Source: Amoeboaphelidium occidentale
Lineage: Eukaryota; Aphelidiomycota; Aphelidea
Length of the DNA: 34,063 bases
Direction of reading: 5' to 3'
Assembly (NCBI GenBank): GCA_023515795.1
Contig: JALGPX010000020.1
Location: forward strand, 73,766-107,828
The notes below the pieces were generated by a model. The model was not told where the DNA came from and did no database searches. It saw nothing but the letters and a program-made list of their open reading frames with translations. Numbering within the stretch: the stretch's first letter is position 1; each line of letters starts with the position of its first letter. Made by a program: the position numbers and the translations under genes. This document shows positions 17,155 through 29,022 of this stretch, piece by piece.

Positions 17155-20100
17155 CTATTCTGTATTTCCTGTAATATTGCCTTCAATTGGCTCAACTGCA
17201 TCATCAATTACAGCAGTTGATCTCACTGTGTTTACTGGCGCAGCGCTGTCTTGTTTGCTGGCGGAATCATCCCTAAGATCAAACATGGAACTTCCAGCAT
17301 GGCCATCAGGAATCCAAGCATGAGTTTTAATCATATCTCTAATAACTGGAATGATATAGTTGTAACCAAGTCCACAGTAAGCAAGATGATCATCTTTGTT
17401 GAAAAATTGCCACGGGGTCACATGCATAGGAAAGATACCAACTGTCTTATCAGCAATAGCTCTCACAATACGTTTCAGAAAACCTGGTCTGACTTTGGGA
17501 GTTTCTCTTGATAGAGTTTTGTTTCTTAGCGCCGCTGGGCTGTTTCTTACATCGTACCTGAAAGCTTTGATGTAGTAAACAGTCCCAACTTTGAATGTTT
17601 CTCGTTCATCATCGAGTGGATAATATACTTTAAACTTCAAAAACGGCTTCTCCTCTTGTGTTGAGAAAGTGAAATCACGCAAAGCTTTGTCCAAGTCGTA
17701 AACTCCTGCAGCTTGATCTTCATCAGACGGGGTGAATGAACATCCAAGTTCTGCCCTAGCAATTTCTAGCGCATTCTTGAAATCTGCACACAAACCAAAT
17801 CTGTCTAAACTTGAGTCGACCATAAGGATAACATCTGATTTCTGTCTAAACAACTGAAACACACCTACGGAATCAATTACTCAACTCTTAAATACAAATT
17901 ACCCAAGTTTTCCCAATGTGCTCCATCAGACACATAGACAAACGCACCCGGAGAAACGTTTGTGGGACCTTCGTAGACAATTTTGAATATCTGAAATAGA
18001 GATCTAACGAAACTCGAATGGGAGCCAATGTTAAACAAACCAGATGGAACAAAAGCTGCTGCCATGTAAAACGCAAATGCCACAAGAGTTGCAATCAAAA
18101 TATTTGGAGGACTCTTTCCAGTCCATGTGTCTTGAAACAAGAAGTCGAATAAGTATTGACTACAAGTATCTCCTTCATAACTAATACAGTAACCAACTAG
18201 AGACAGAATACACGCGACAAGTATTTCAAAACCACTAGAAAGCATTCCATGAATTAAGAAGAGAACGTAAATTTTCAATTTATATGTAGCTGCAGTTGTG
18301 TACTCAACCTGTCCTTTTACTTGTCTTTTAAATTTAGGAGGATAAGAAATTTCAATGGGCTTGTCTCCTGGATATTTGACCCATCCACCTAAACCACCAG
18401 CAAACAGTAGGCTGATTAGCTGTCTACTTCTAGCTTGATCTTCTACTTTTCCGTTTCCAATACTAACTGCTGCAGCAGACACTGCCATCGCTTGAGCCAA
18501 ATTAATAGTTGGCCTAGCTAGTCGACTTAAACGGTCTGGCCCGCCAAAATAAGTAAAGTCGAGCGAATGATCAGCTTCCTTGAGTTCTTGAGTTCCATCA
18601 TCGATCCAACCAGTGCTCATCAAGAAATGCCCGTATGTGGGCTGATTTACTCCAGGTTCATTATTGGATTTTTTAGGATCTGGCCTCTCTCCAATTAAGT
18701 GCATTTTCGCTGGGTCTTTCTTAATCGGATACAGATCATGGACAACTGCATTAATGACCAATGTCGGTTTGGGATTTAAGAGTAAAAGAGTCTCAATTCC
18801 TGTTGATTCTTGAAGTTTTCCAGCTTTGAAATCAGAGTAGAAAGGCAGTGGATTCCTGAAACCGATATATCTGAATTCTGGAACTTCAATATGAATCCAG
18901 GGAACAAGCTTATTGATAGATCGAATGATGTTTACAACAATTTGTCTTTTTTGGTTCTTTAATGGACAATAGAATGCCATCTCCAAGCATCGGGAATAAT
19001 ATTCTGATAGCAAAGACCTGAATAATCGTCCCCAAAATGCAAACGCAACAATGAGAGCCAAGTTTGCATACTTTAGTATAGTCCACATTTCTTGATTCTC
19101 CTTTTCAAATACTTGACGCCTAACTATTTCTGCCATTCCAAATAATACGGAGAACGAACAGGCCATCGAAGCAATACTCATAATAAGGGCAGTCGCATTT
19201 AGTCCGTTGTACAAAGAATATACGACGATAACTAGGAAGCTCAGGAACCCAAGAAGAGCCAATATCGTTAGACTGTTATTCTGCAGCAAGAGAACAATAG
19301 GGATTAAAGCGCAATACACTGCAATCGGAACAACCAATAGAACAAAGAATAACTCTATGCATTTGAGAAGTTGTCTTAAGTGGTTCAGCTTCAACTTTTT
19401 CCTAAATGTACTTATCGTGAAAGCAGCGGCACCTAAAACAATCATCGCCAGAGCGCTATACATGTACAGTTCTGAAACCACGGAGAATGCCTCTCTAGCT
19501 CTGAAAATCAAACTGTCTGACGTAGAAGAAGTTGAATTAGAAGATCCACTTAAGGTGCTGTTTGAAAACCCAGACCGTCCATAAACAGGCGCAGCGCCGT
19601 ACGCTTCTGCGATTAAATTACCAAAGAGAGCAACTCCGACGTTGGCACCGAGAAAAACAGAGCTCAACAATGGAATCAATGTGCAAATCTCGGCCACGCC
19701 AAAGACAATTAANNNNNNNNNNNNNNNNNNNNNCCATAAACAGGCGCAGCGCCGTACGCTTCTGCGATTAAATTACCAAAGAGAGCAACTGCGACGTTGG
19801 CACCGAGAAAAACAGAGCTCAACAATGGAATCAATGTGCAAATCTCGGCCACGCCAAAGACAATTAAGAAACACATGAGATCATAAAACCATCTCAACCA
19901 TCCAGAGTCTCGGTTGATCACATATCCACAGCTCTGTTTCATTTTTTCGGAGAGTTTGTAGACTGCTGCCGTATTGATCATGTTTGAAGCATATTGGGTG
20001 TCACGCGACGAAAATCTTTCTAACGTAGGAGATGCAGCAGCTTCTTCAGTGGTATCTTTCAAAGCTGTAATGCCATCCTTGTCTTTCAAAACATTGTCCA

Positions 20101-20491
20101 TTTGAGAATAGAAATCGCTTTTTTCGTAAGCCAGCTCTCTTGCTTCAGTAAAGTTATCTCGAAAGTATCGTTGAAAAGTGATGAATGAACTCGCAGTATA
20201 ACCACCTCCACTGTTGCAACTGAGAAAATCGAGCTGTGATAGAAAGTTGAGAGCATACTGCTTCTCGAACTGATTGAGTTTCTCAAATTTCGGGACAAAC
20301 TCTTCGTATCGAGGATAATCAGCCTGAGTAGGCTTGTCAGGAGGTGGTAGGCCAGCCATAGCTCTAAGTATACCCATCGTAAAAGATGCTGATCTAATTC
20401 CTCCGCCTTAATCATTAGATCAATGATCATGATGCAAACCTGGAAAGTTCATCGCAATAGTGCGATCGCCAGTCTTTAGTGGAGAAGCCAT
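17155..20491 (-). CDS. polytopic membrane patatin-like phospholipase (broken by an assembly gap)
   Basis: Patatin-fold lipid acyl hydrolase. Exon 1 is 20491-20440; a 33-nt intron; exon 2 is 20406-17886 and contains the gap; a 32-nt intron; exon 3 is 17853-17155. If the false 134-bp repeat plus the Ns (155 bases in all) is collapsed, the frame is continuous at 1038 residues. The oxyanion-hole glycines FPGGGIRSA (16-24) are made across intron 1. The nucleophile Ser83 is in NSGGGY (normally GxSxG). The catalytic Asp is in SDGAHWENLG (about 792-801, DGA/G motif). Between them lie about eight membrane helices, so this is a membrane-embedded enzyme; the 232-residue C-terminal exon starts L-F-R-Q-K-S-D-V and completes the fold. 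Substrate is unknown. Confidence 0.85.
19579..19867. repeat. 134-bp direct duplication flanking an assembly gap
   Basis: Copies 19579-19712 and 19734-19867 are identical except for one base (C at 19636, G at 19791), which changes Gly to Ala in the encoded helix. The right copy continues into exon 2 and the left copy continues into the rest of the gene, so both belong at one locus. Confidence 0.95.
19713..19733. other. assembly gap of 21 Ns
   Basis: A run of Ns sits exactly between two copies of the same 134-bp sequence. Overlapping contig ends were joined by a spacer instead of being merged. Confidence 0.97.
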
Positions 20492-20654
20492 TTTGATTTA
20501 AAATATTATGAGGGTTTTATGAGTTGAAACTTTAGGGTCCAAGATCTATGAGATCGAATAGCAGAGGTTGTTTCGTTCTGCAAAAATCCAACTGAATTCA
20601 GTTTCAACTTGGCAGCTGCGGCCCCTGGCAACCACTCACTATTCAATTTGTACC

Positions 20655-21623
20655 ATGAAAATCGTGCTGAACCTTCTGATACTTCTCTTAATCTCTGTCT
20701 CCACTGCCTTGTCTCGAAAGACCTCATCGCAAAAGGTAACGGTTCTTTCCCTTCAGTGGTTACCAACAGCTGCTCGTGTCTACAATTTCAACAAACCTGT
20801 CGTATTCGGGTTCGGTATACATGGATTATGGCCAGATATTCCTCAGTGCAACAACTCCCCTAACAAGAAAGCCTTCTGTGATTATATGAAGTCTCTGTTC
20901 AATGACAACAAGTACTCAAGTACTCGTGATGATTTGGTCAAGTATTGGCCATCAGTGAATCCAGGGAGTTCTTTATGCGCTGAGGTTTCAAACGAAAATG
21001 ATCTAAACTTTTGGTTGTGGTGGCATGAATACAGCACTCACTTTGCTTGTTACACGGGAACATGTGGGCCGAGTCCAACCCCAATTCAATTTCTCAAGAC
21101 TGTTGTTGATTTGTCAAAGGGTTACATACGTGCTTTGAATGGCTTAGCTGTGAGCCAAAAGAATGGTATGTTCCCAGCCGACATTGTTTCAAGTATCGCT
21201 AATTTGATACTCCCTGGAGTCGCCGACAGAAGCAAATATATCAGATTGACATGCATGCAGGAAAATGGTAAATATTACCTTCACGAAGTAAGAATTAATT
21301 TACCGGAACATTTCTGTGGCGACAACACCAACTCTGGAGCATTTCTCGATGTCTCGAAGAATAACGATATTGGCTCCTGCCCAGCTCATCAACAGGTTTT
21401 CTTTCATCAGAATAATAATGGATCTTTCGGTTGGATGATATTTTTTATTGTATTTGGCTTCATTTTGTGTTTAATCGTTGCCATGAAGTATTATGCTCCG
21501 AAACACTTCCAAATTGTCTTTGATATTCTAAAGAATCTTGCACTTGTTGCATATCACTCCTTAAACTTGGCCTACAATTACATCAAAGATCGTTTTGTTC
21601 GTGCAGGATATGTAAGAGTTTAA
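20655..21623 (+). CDS. RNase T2-family protein with a C-terminal membrane anchor
   Basis: 322 residues, intronless. Signal peptide MKIVLNLLILLLISVSTALS. Conserved active-site segment CAS I is FGIHGLWP (His56). CAS II is WLWWHEYSTHFAC (His124, Glu125, His129). The Lys that precedes the second His of CAS II in active enzymes is Thr128, and the following Gly is Phe130. Ten or so cysteines match the secreted fold. After residue 260 comes a hydrophobic helix (MIFFIVFGFILCLIVAM) and a 40-residue basic tail, so the enzyme should sit in a membrane with its catalytic domain on the lumenal or outer side. Ordinary RNase T2 proteins are soluble. The start at 20655 begins the signal peptide; upstream in-frame codons would hide it. 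Confidence 0.85.
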   Translation: MKIVLNLLILLLISVSTALSRKTSSQKVTVLSLQWLPTAARVYNFNKPVVFGFGIHGLWPDIPQCNNSPNKKAFCDYMKSLFNDNKYSSTRDDLVKYWPSVNPGSSLCAEVSNENDLNFWLWWHEYSTHFACYTGTCGPSPTPIQFLKTVVDLSKGYIRALNGLAVSQKNGMFPADIVSSIANLILPGVADRSKYIRLTCMQENGKYYLHEVRINLPEHFCGDNTNSGAFLDVSKNNDIGSCPAHQQVFFHQNNNGSFGWMIFFIVFGFILCLIVAMKYYAPKHFQIVFDILKNLALVAYHSLNLAYNYIKDRFVRAGYVRV

Positions 21624-21743
21624 TAGAAGGCGTTCTGGTCTGGCAAGTGATACTAGGAGCAGTTTGATTCGTAGCTATTTTTAGACTTTTCGAGTTAAAT
21701 CATATTTCAACATCACTTCTGTTCTTACATCAATATCTAAGCC

Positions 21744-24557
21744 ATGCCTGCTGATTCCAGACAAAAAGGCGCTGATAGTGACGATGAGCTTGAGTACGGA
21801 TATGATGCCAAAACCCCTGTCTCAAACTCAAGGGATCAAAACATCCCGCAAGAGAAACAGAAATTGACTGGCGATAACACGTCCAAGGGCGCTGATGTTC
21901 AAACATTACGAAGAAGTAATCGCATATTGATTGTTACTGTGGTTGCCGTGTCAATCGTCATGGCTGTGTTCGTTGGATTTTATGCAACTGGAGCTATGAA
22001 CAACGCTCTTTCTCGAGGTCAAGAGAGTCAAGGAGGCGCTTCAAAGGAACAAGTATGTACTTCAGAAGAATGCATAAGGAAGGCTGGCTATATCATGAAC
22101 TCGGTCGATAGTTCAGTTGACCCGTGTGATGATTTCTATCTGCATGCTTGCGGCAATTGGAGAAAGAAGAATTACTTAACTTCAAGTTCGAGGGAATTCA
22201 AGAGCGTATTATCAGACTTGGAATCGCTTAGATCATCGCGTTATGCAAGGATTTTGAAGGGAGATTTTGATGATCACTTTGAACAGGACCTGTTCCCAAA
22301 CCAGCCTGACATGAAACCACTATTCAATGGCATTAAATCTTACTTTGAGAAGTGCAGAAGAGCAATAACTTACGATACTGTCGTTAGGATTGGTGGGCAA
22401 TACTTATCGTCTTATTTTGTGAGTGTTGCAGAAGCGCAGTTAACCGCAAAGAATTTCGTCGATACACGCCTGGTACCTCTTAAACATAATTCAACTTCCT
22501 TGCTTTATGATATTGCCGCGGCTATGTCAGAGATAACAACAACGATACTTGGACCTAACCGCGGGTTTTATTATTCTAATACTTGGATTATTGACCCGAG
22601 TATTATCTTTACGTATAATCCAAATGCTCAAGCTGTCATGTCTTTGCAATCTGGTTTATTCTTCTTCTACGGGGCAGACTGGGATAACGCTAATTCCCGT
22701 ATTTTACTCAAGGAAAGAATAATTAATATTTTCAAAACTTACGTCTACACTGATATGTCTAATGGCGACTTGAGTGATTTGGCTGATCAGGTAGCTGAAG
22801 TTGAGTACAGCTTATTTAGGTTCCTTAGCAGTTTCAAAACTGGATTTGTTGATGCCGGTCTATTGAATCCATTATCTTTGCAGCAGGTTCATGACAGATA
22901 TCCTGAGATAATGGGCAGCGTTCAGAATTGGGCAAAATACTTCACCAAGTTGGGAGTGCCTCAGGAGCTTTTCAGTGATGTGAGCACTCCAAATGAGAAC
23001 CTTAAGATTTACATTTCTGATCCTGAATATTATAGAAAGCTGAATGCGTATCTCAAAACGGTGGACAGAAAAATCTTGAAGGATTTCGCCATATTTTGTG
23101 CATACAATGCTTTGGGTGAGCAATTTCAACTCAACGGGTTTGTGTTAAGGCATTTAGAGAACCCTAGAATGCCTGTTGGTTTCTCATCAGTTTCGCCTCC
23201 TGTCGGATTTGGCTTTGAACACAGTGATACCGTTCGTTTCATTCAAAGACACGATAAGGCAAAACAGTATGAAGAGAAAAAGCCAGTTCGTGGTTTCTCA
23301 ATTAAGAATGGTTTGCCAGAATTTGTAAAAGATTTCCAGAAGAGAACAGAAGGGAAATCGCTTCATGAAACACTCAAAATAGCTCAAGTTGATCATATTA
23401 ATGTTAAAGGATCTCTTGACCAGAGAACTGTCGAGGCAATCGATTCATATCAGACATCAAAATGTGTGGAGGACGTTAGAGAGAAGTTCTCTTTTGCAGT
23501 AGGAAGATTATTCGCTTCATCCTTGTTTCCTGGAAAGCAGAGAGATGATTATGTGCAATTTCTAGATGAAATCAAGGAGAGCTTTAGAATTAGACTGGAG
23601 GATCCAGAAATCAGTAGCTGGTTAACAGAAGATTCTCTGAAACGTGCCAAAACGAAGCTGGATATGATTCACTATTTTGCTTTGGTTCCTGATGAAGCTT
23701 ATGAATCTGGATTTGTTGGAAGATTCTATGACAATTTCTTCACGGATTCTGACACGACTTACTTTACTGACTTGCTGACAGTATCGAAGGCCATTAATAC
23801 AGTATCTTTCAGATTTGTCGAGCACGACTACGTCAACATCACAATGATGATTACTCAAGATTGGGCTGAAGTTAATGCATTTTACTTTCCAATGTTCAAC
23901 AGAGTTGTTATGCCAATGGGCATGTTAGATCCTATCGTGTCTAGTCCTAGTGTTGTCAAGTCGAGTGATTTTGGTACTCTTGGTTACATTATGGGTCACG
24001 AGTTCACTCACGGATTTGATAATAGTGGTGTGAATTTCAACGAATATGGACAACAGGAGCGTATCACAGATGACGAGACAAATGATCGTTACCTTGATAA
24101 AGCCTATTGCTTTGCTGGATTCTACGATAAATTTTACTTCCAAGGCACGAAGGCTGACGGAAATCAAACATTAGGCGAGAATTTGGCTGACAATGGTGGA
24201 TTTCATTTAAGTTGGGACGCATACCACAGATTGCAGACTAAGGATCCTGTTTTACCAGGAGTTCCATACACACAAGATCAATTGTTCTTTATCAATTATG
24301 CTACACTATGGTGTTCGAATGGAGATCCTATCAGGGATAACAGAGCTATGGTAAGTTTGATGCTTTTTATGTTATTTCTTATTTATTAGGGCGGTGTTCA
24401 CTCTATTTACTATCTTCGTGTCAACAATGGTTTGATGATGGCACCAGATTTTGCTGAAGCATTCAAATGCCCAGTTGGCTCATACATGAGACCTCCAACC
24501 AAATGCAATTTATGGAAGCGCGACCAAATTGCTGGCAAGGAAAATATTGAAAATTAA
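21744..24557 (+). CDS. M13 (neprilysin/ECE-family) zinc metallopeptidase, type II membrane protein
   Basis: Ectopeptidase cutting short peptides at the cell surface or in endomembranes. Exon 1 21744-24350, a 39-nt intron (GTAAGT donor), exon 2 24390-24557: 924 residues, longer than neprilysin (~750). A cytosolic tail of 60 residues is followed by a signal anchor at 61-83. Zinc site: GHEFTHGFDNSG (His752, Glu753, His756) and GENLADNGG (Glu812 third ligand, Asp816). The substrate-binding NAFYFP precedes it. Exon 2 encodes the family's end, GVHSIYYLRVNNGL ... FAEAFKCPVGSYMRPPTKCNLW, with the conserved final Cys and Trp. Many cysteines fit a disulfide-bonded ectodomain. The stop overlaps an AATAAA, and COG3 begins 29 bp on. 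Confidence 0.95.
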
Positions 24558-24561
24558 TAAA
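24556..24561 (+). terminator. polyadenylation signal overlapping the M13 stop codon
   Basis: AATAAA starts on the second base of the TAA stop (24555-24557), 26 bases before the COG3 start codon. Confidence 0.55.
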
Positions 24562-24586
24562 GCCACTTTGAAGTAGTTTCTTTGCA

Positions 24587-26876
24587 ATGTCGAAACTGTT
24601 GGAGGATTGGGAAACAAATTTCCCATTAGCGGAGGAAGAGAAGGATTTGACACTTCAACTTCAGGAATACTTTACGGAATCCAAAGTTCTGCGGGAGGTA
24701 CTTAATAGTCAGTGAATTCTTAAGCTGGAACGTTTTAGCTTAGAGAGAATCAATACAAAGGTCAAAGAAGCAGGACAGCTTCCGCAGCGTCGACGCCCAG
24801 CCCAGTGAAACACAGGGAATCTCAAAGGGAAGGCGTACCGGCAGAAAATCCGCAACAATTCTTAAAATGGTTCACCACCGTTGAAGTGGAAATGGAAAAT
24901 GATCAATTGGAACGATATCGCTTGCACCTGGCCAAGCTGAAGCGTTTCAAGGACATTTACGGTCTGATAAACGACCACGCTACGAACGCATTGCGATATT
25001 TGGATGATATCAAAGAAAATTACGATTTCGTGCAGTCAAAGTCAAAGTCGTTACAGGATACTTGCGAGGCTCTGCTGGAGGAACAAACGAAACTGAGTAA
25101 CATGGCAGATTTAATGGAAGACAGACTTCAATATTTTAATGATTTTGATAAGATTATGAAAGTTCTGAATGCGCCTGGCGAGGATATTTGTTTGAACGAC
25201 AACTTTGTGCCAACTTTGAGCCGTTTAGACGATTGTCTTGCATTTCTAGAGAAGCATATGAACTTTAAAGACTCAGAGTTGTATGCGATGAGATTCAAAC
25301 AATGTATGACTCGTGCTTTGTCTTTGATCATGTTGTATTTTTCCACTGTAATGCAAGGTCTATCATCCGAACTATTGCCAAAAGCCTCTTCAAAGGATCC
25401 CATTGAATCTGTTGTTTATATTCCGTTCATGGCTATTGCCCCTGCAAACAAGCCTTTGATGGCTGAGATTGAAATGAGATGCTCAGAAAAGAATGATTAT
25501 GTTGCTCTATTGAAAGACTGTTACTATTCATATTTTAATGTTCGCAAATCTCTGTTGAATCCGTATTTAGCTCCAAAAGTTGCTCAAATAGCTCAAGAGT
25601 CTAAAGGCCTTCTAGATCTATGCAAGAATGGATGTAATTATTTGCTACAGATCAGTGAAGAGGAACATAAACTGTTCTTTAATTTCTTTGACTCTGGCGA
25701 TAATGATCTATGCTTGTTCTTATCTGAACTAATTGCGTACTTGGATGATTCATTCCGACCTTTGCTTCTAAAAGAGAATAATTTGGATCTTCTCGTAAAT
25801 CTCTGCTCTTTTATGAAACAAACTGTGTCGAAATACGATGAAGATGATCAGTGGCCTCTCTTACACGTTCTAGATAAGATGCTTCAAGATGCTCAGTCAA
25901 GAGTTGTCTTCAGAGCTCAGAACTTTATTTCACAGGCTATTGAGCATTACAAGTTTGTTCCAGAAGATTTGAATTATCCAGATCGCTTGAGAGTTAAAAC
26001 AGTGACATCTTTCATTTCTGACACTGAGGTATTTGAATCAGAACCATGCTTAGGCTGGTTTCCTACTCTACAGAATACTATTTATATTCTATCTAAACTG
26101 TATCTTTCTGTAAATGAAAGTGTTTTTGAGGATTTATCTCAAGAAGCGTTAAATCATTGCTTCAAAAGTCTAAAGGAAGCGAAAGTATTAATCTGCCAGA
26201 GTAAAGGCGTCTGGGATGCATCTTTATTCTTTTTACTGCAGCTTTCTGTTTTGAAGAACCAAATATCACCGTTCAAATCTGACTTTATACAGAAGGAGCG
26301 ATCTCTGGATTTCTCCGATTTAACGAAAGCTCTCAATTCTATTGATATACAGAAAGTAAGCAGGGGTAATGGTATCTATGAGCTAGTTCAACAAAGCATA
26401 CCGAAAGTCGTGGATAGAAAATCTGACTCAAAGAAATACTTGGATGATTTGTTGCAACGGTCTTATGATGATATTGTGCTAGAAGTTAGTCGCGCATCTG
26501 TGGAACCATTGTCAGGATTTCTTCTGAAAGCTTCTGCATTCAGACTTCATTCAAGTGCGAATAAGAGCGCATTGTTGGAATCTTTGGCAAACGAACGAAA
26601 CTTGGAAGAAGTGAACGCAGCATTTGATCAGTGTATCAAGAATCGCTTTAAAGTGTTTGCACAAAAAGCAGAAGTATACTTGCTTGATGAGACTATCAGA
26701 GTCCCTCTTATGGACACCATAAAGGTATTTTGTCGAAGTGAACTAATTAATATCTCTAGAAATCGATTCTGAATGTTTACAAAGAGTTTTACGAGCTATT
26801 GAAAGAATTAGGGTGCATAACGCCAAGCCAAAAGAGTATTGACGCAATTGAAAAGGAACTTAATATTTCGGAATAG
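24587..26876 (+). CDS. COG3: conserved oligomeric Golgi complex subunit 3
   Basis: Tethering-complex subunit for intra-Golgi retrograde transport. Three exons: 24587-24697, 24739-26724, 26760-26876; introns 41 and 35 nt, the second with a textbook ACTAATTAAT branch region. 737 residues; human has 828. Family landmarks: the coiled-coil N-terminal block beginning QQFLKWFTTVEVEMENDQLERYR, then ACEALLEEQTKLSNMADLMEDRLQYFNDF-like text, LDDCLAFLEKHMNFKDSELYAMRFKQCMTRAL, and WFPTLQNTIYILSKLYLSVNESVFEDLSQEALNHC. Exon 3 adds the C-terminal helix (NVYKEFYELLKEL). Tightly packed: 29 bp after the peptidase gene and 40 bp before CDC16. Confidence 0.95.
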
Positions 26877-26916
26877 ATTTGCCTATTGCGGCTCGCTACG
26901 AATTGTTGTTTGAAGC

Positions 26917-28985
26917 ATGACTGCCCCAAAGCGAAAGCAAACTGTCTCAAGTTCAGCCGAAGCATCTACTTCGATGCAGGCCCCAAAACAGAACCATCCA
27001 GAGCCCAAAGTGGACAGCAACGCATTTTTGAGCTCCATGAGAAGCTGGAGGGATAGCGCAACTAACAAGATCCAGTATCAGACTGCGATCTTTTGGGGAG
27101 AAAAGATTGTGCAAGTCACAAGTAATCTCGTTTTACGTCCTTCTTATTAACATCGAAGACTCTGCTACTGACAGATACTTATTGGGTTACTTATTTTATC
27201 TGAACGCAGAATACAAAAGAGCAATTTTCTATCTTCAAAGGATTCATGACCTGAACATCGGAAGTGATACTCCATCTGAAGATTATCAGACAGTAAAAAG
27301 TCTGTGCCACTACCTGAGCGCGAAATGCCATTTGGCTTTGGATAAGTTGGATGATGCTTACGGCTGTTTGGAATCGATCGAAACGGAATTATTCTCGTCC
27401 GGAGGTTCGTTATGACGGTTTCAAGTGTTAATTCTGTAGAAAACATGAAGGTTCAGTCAAGCATTGAATTATTGAAAGGTGAGATTATGCTGAAACGGAA
27501 CAATTTTACGCAAGCAAAGGATTATTTACGGCGCGCTTTGTCGCTTGATGTTCGTTGTTTTGAGGCACTTGAGCTTTTGGTAAGCAAGAATTTACTATGC
27601 GCTGCAGATGAGCATCAGCTTTTACGGAGCTTGAAGTTTGAAGAACAGCTTGGCAAAGAAGAAGGTTTGGTCGTGAGACAGATTTATCACTCATTTATGA
27701 CAAAGACGAAGGCTACTCAACAGAACGACTTAGTCTTGTATCAACAGATATTTGGTAACACAGATGCTGCCGATGTTGAGAGGCTTTATTATCAGATGCG
27801 TTACAAAGATTGTTTGAACAAAACGACTCAGATACTTAATGATGATCCGTTCAACATGAAAGTTCTTGTTTATCATGCTGGCTGTTTAATGGAGAGTAAT
27901 GAGAAGCCGGAACTATTCATGCACGGGCATCAACTGGTAGAAAACTATCCAAAATCTCCAGAATCATGGTACGTTATTGGTTGTTATTACATGGTATCGA
28001 GAAAGCCTCTTCTTGCTAGAAAAGCGTTCATGCAGTCAACAACATGCGATGGTTCATTTGTTCCTTCATGGATAGGTTATGGTCATACATTCTCCATTGA
28101 TGGTGAGAGTGATCAAGCTATCGCAGCATATTCAACTGCATCTCGTTTGAGTCCCAGCAACCATCTGCCGAAACTGTTTATGGGAATGCAATATTCGTCT
28201 GTTGGGAACTATGATGTTGCTATTGATCTACTAAAAGCAAGTTTGTCTTTTAATCCAGAGGATCCTCTAGGAAGAAATGAGCTTGGAGTTATTCTCTACC
28301 AGCAAAAATTATACGATAAGGCATGCAAAATGTTTAAAGCGGCAGCAGACTTGGCTATGCGTTTACCAAATCCTGTCAGTGGATGCGAAGTTGACTCTAT
28401 ACTTGTAAATTTAGGACACTCTTACATTAAGCTCGGGTATGTTTTAGAAGTTTTCGCTTATATTTTAGGAAATTCGATGAGGCATTACAAGCTTTCCAGA
28501 AAGCAGCTGAGGTTGGCAATATGAATATTCAAGCACTTCTTGGTTCAGCTTACTCGAATCATCTATTGAAGAACACTCACGCAGCTATCGAACTTTACCA
28601 TGAAGTCCTGTCATTAAATGGAAGTAATTCATTTGCTCAATTAATGCTGGAAAAAGCATTAACAGAAGTCGCAGGCAACTCATTCTGGAAAACACTTGGA
28701 CCAATTGATGATTCCTATCGTCCAGTAGTTCCTGAGCACTTGAAAGACGATTTTATTGCAGATTTTGCTGTTGAAATCAATGAAAAAGTTACCATCTTAA
28801 GCAATGAAATTCTAGTCGAGGAAGTTGAAGATTGTAACAACGATGATGATATGGATTTATCAGAAAGCGAAGACCCCGATGATTGTCGCATGCAAGAAGA
28901 CAGCATCGACAATTTGGCCTCGAGCGCCACAAGAAGAAGAAGCTCACGAAGAAACTCTGCCATTTATAACACTTTTAACCAGTAA
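26917..28985 (+). CDS. CDC16: anaphase-promoting complex subunit 6 (CDC16), TPR protein
   Basis: Scaffold TPR subunit of the APC/C ubiquitin ligase that drives mitotic exit. Four exons: 26917-27121, 27159-27404, 27440-28436, 28469-28985, with introns of 37, 35 and 32 nt; 654 residues (human 620). After a polar N-terminal ~45 residues come the family's TPR blocks: IQYQTAIFWGEKIV, YLLGYLFYLNAEYKRAIFYL, a central EALELLVSKNLLCAADEHQLL, and the run DCLNKTTQILNDDPFNMKVL, KSPESWYVIGCYYMVSRKP, FVPSWIGYGHTFSIDGESDQAI, GNYDVAIDLLKASLSFNPEDPLGRNELGVILY, KFDEALQAFQKAAEVGN. An acidic, Ser-rich tail closes it. The exon-2 donor lies at the second GT; the first would break the frame. Confidence 0.94.
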
Positions 28986-29022
28986 AGCGGATCGCTATGC
29001 TATTTTTTGTTTCTGTTCAAAG

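Noticed and set aside
19562-19878. Plus-strand frames with a repeated segment across the Ns
   Set aside because: Antisense copies of the falsely duplicated patatin segment.
28825-29022. N-terminal extension of the FUN14 frame
   Set aside because: It overlaps the last exon of CDC16 and lacks a sensible Met; the 29023 start gives a mitochondrial-type N-terminus.
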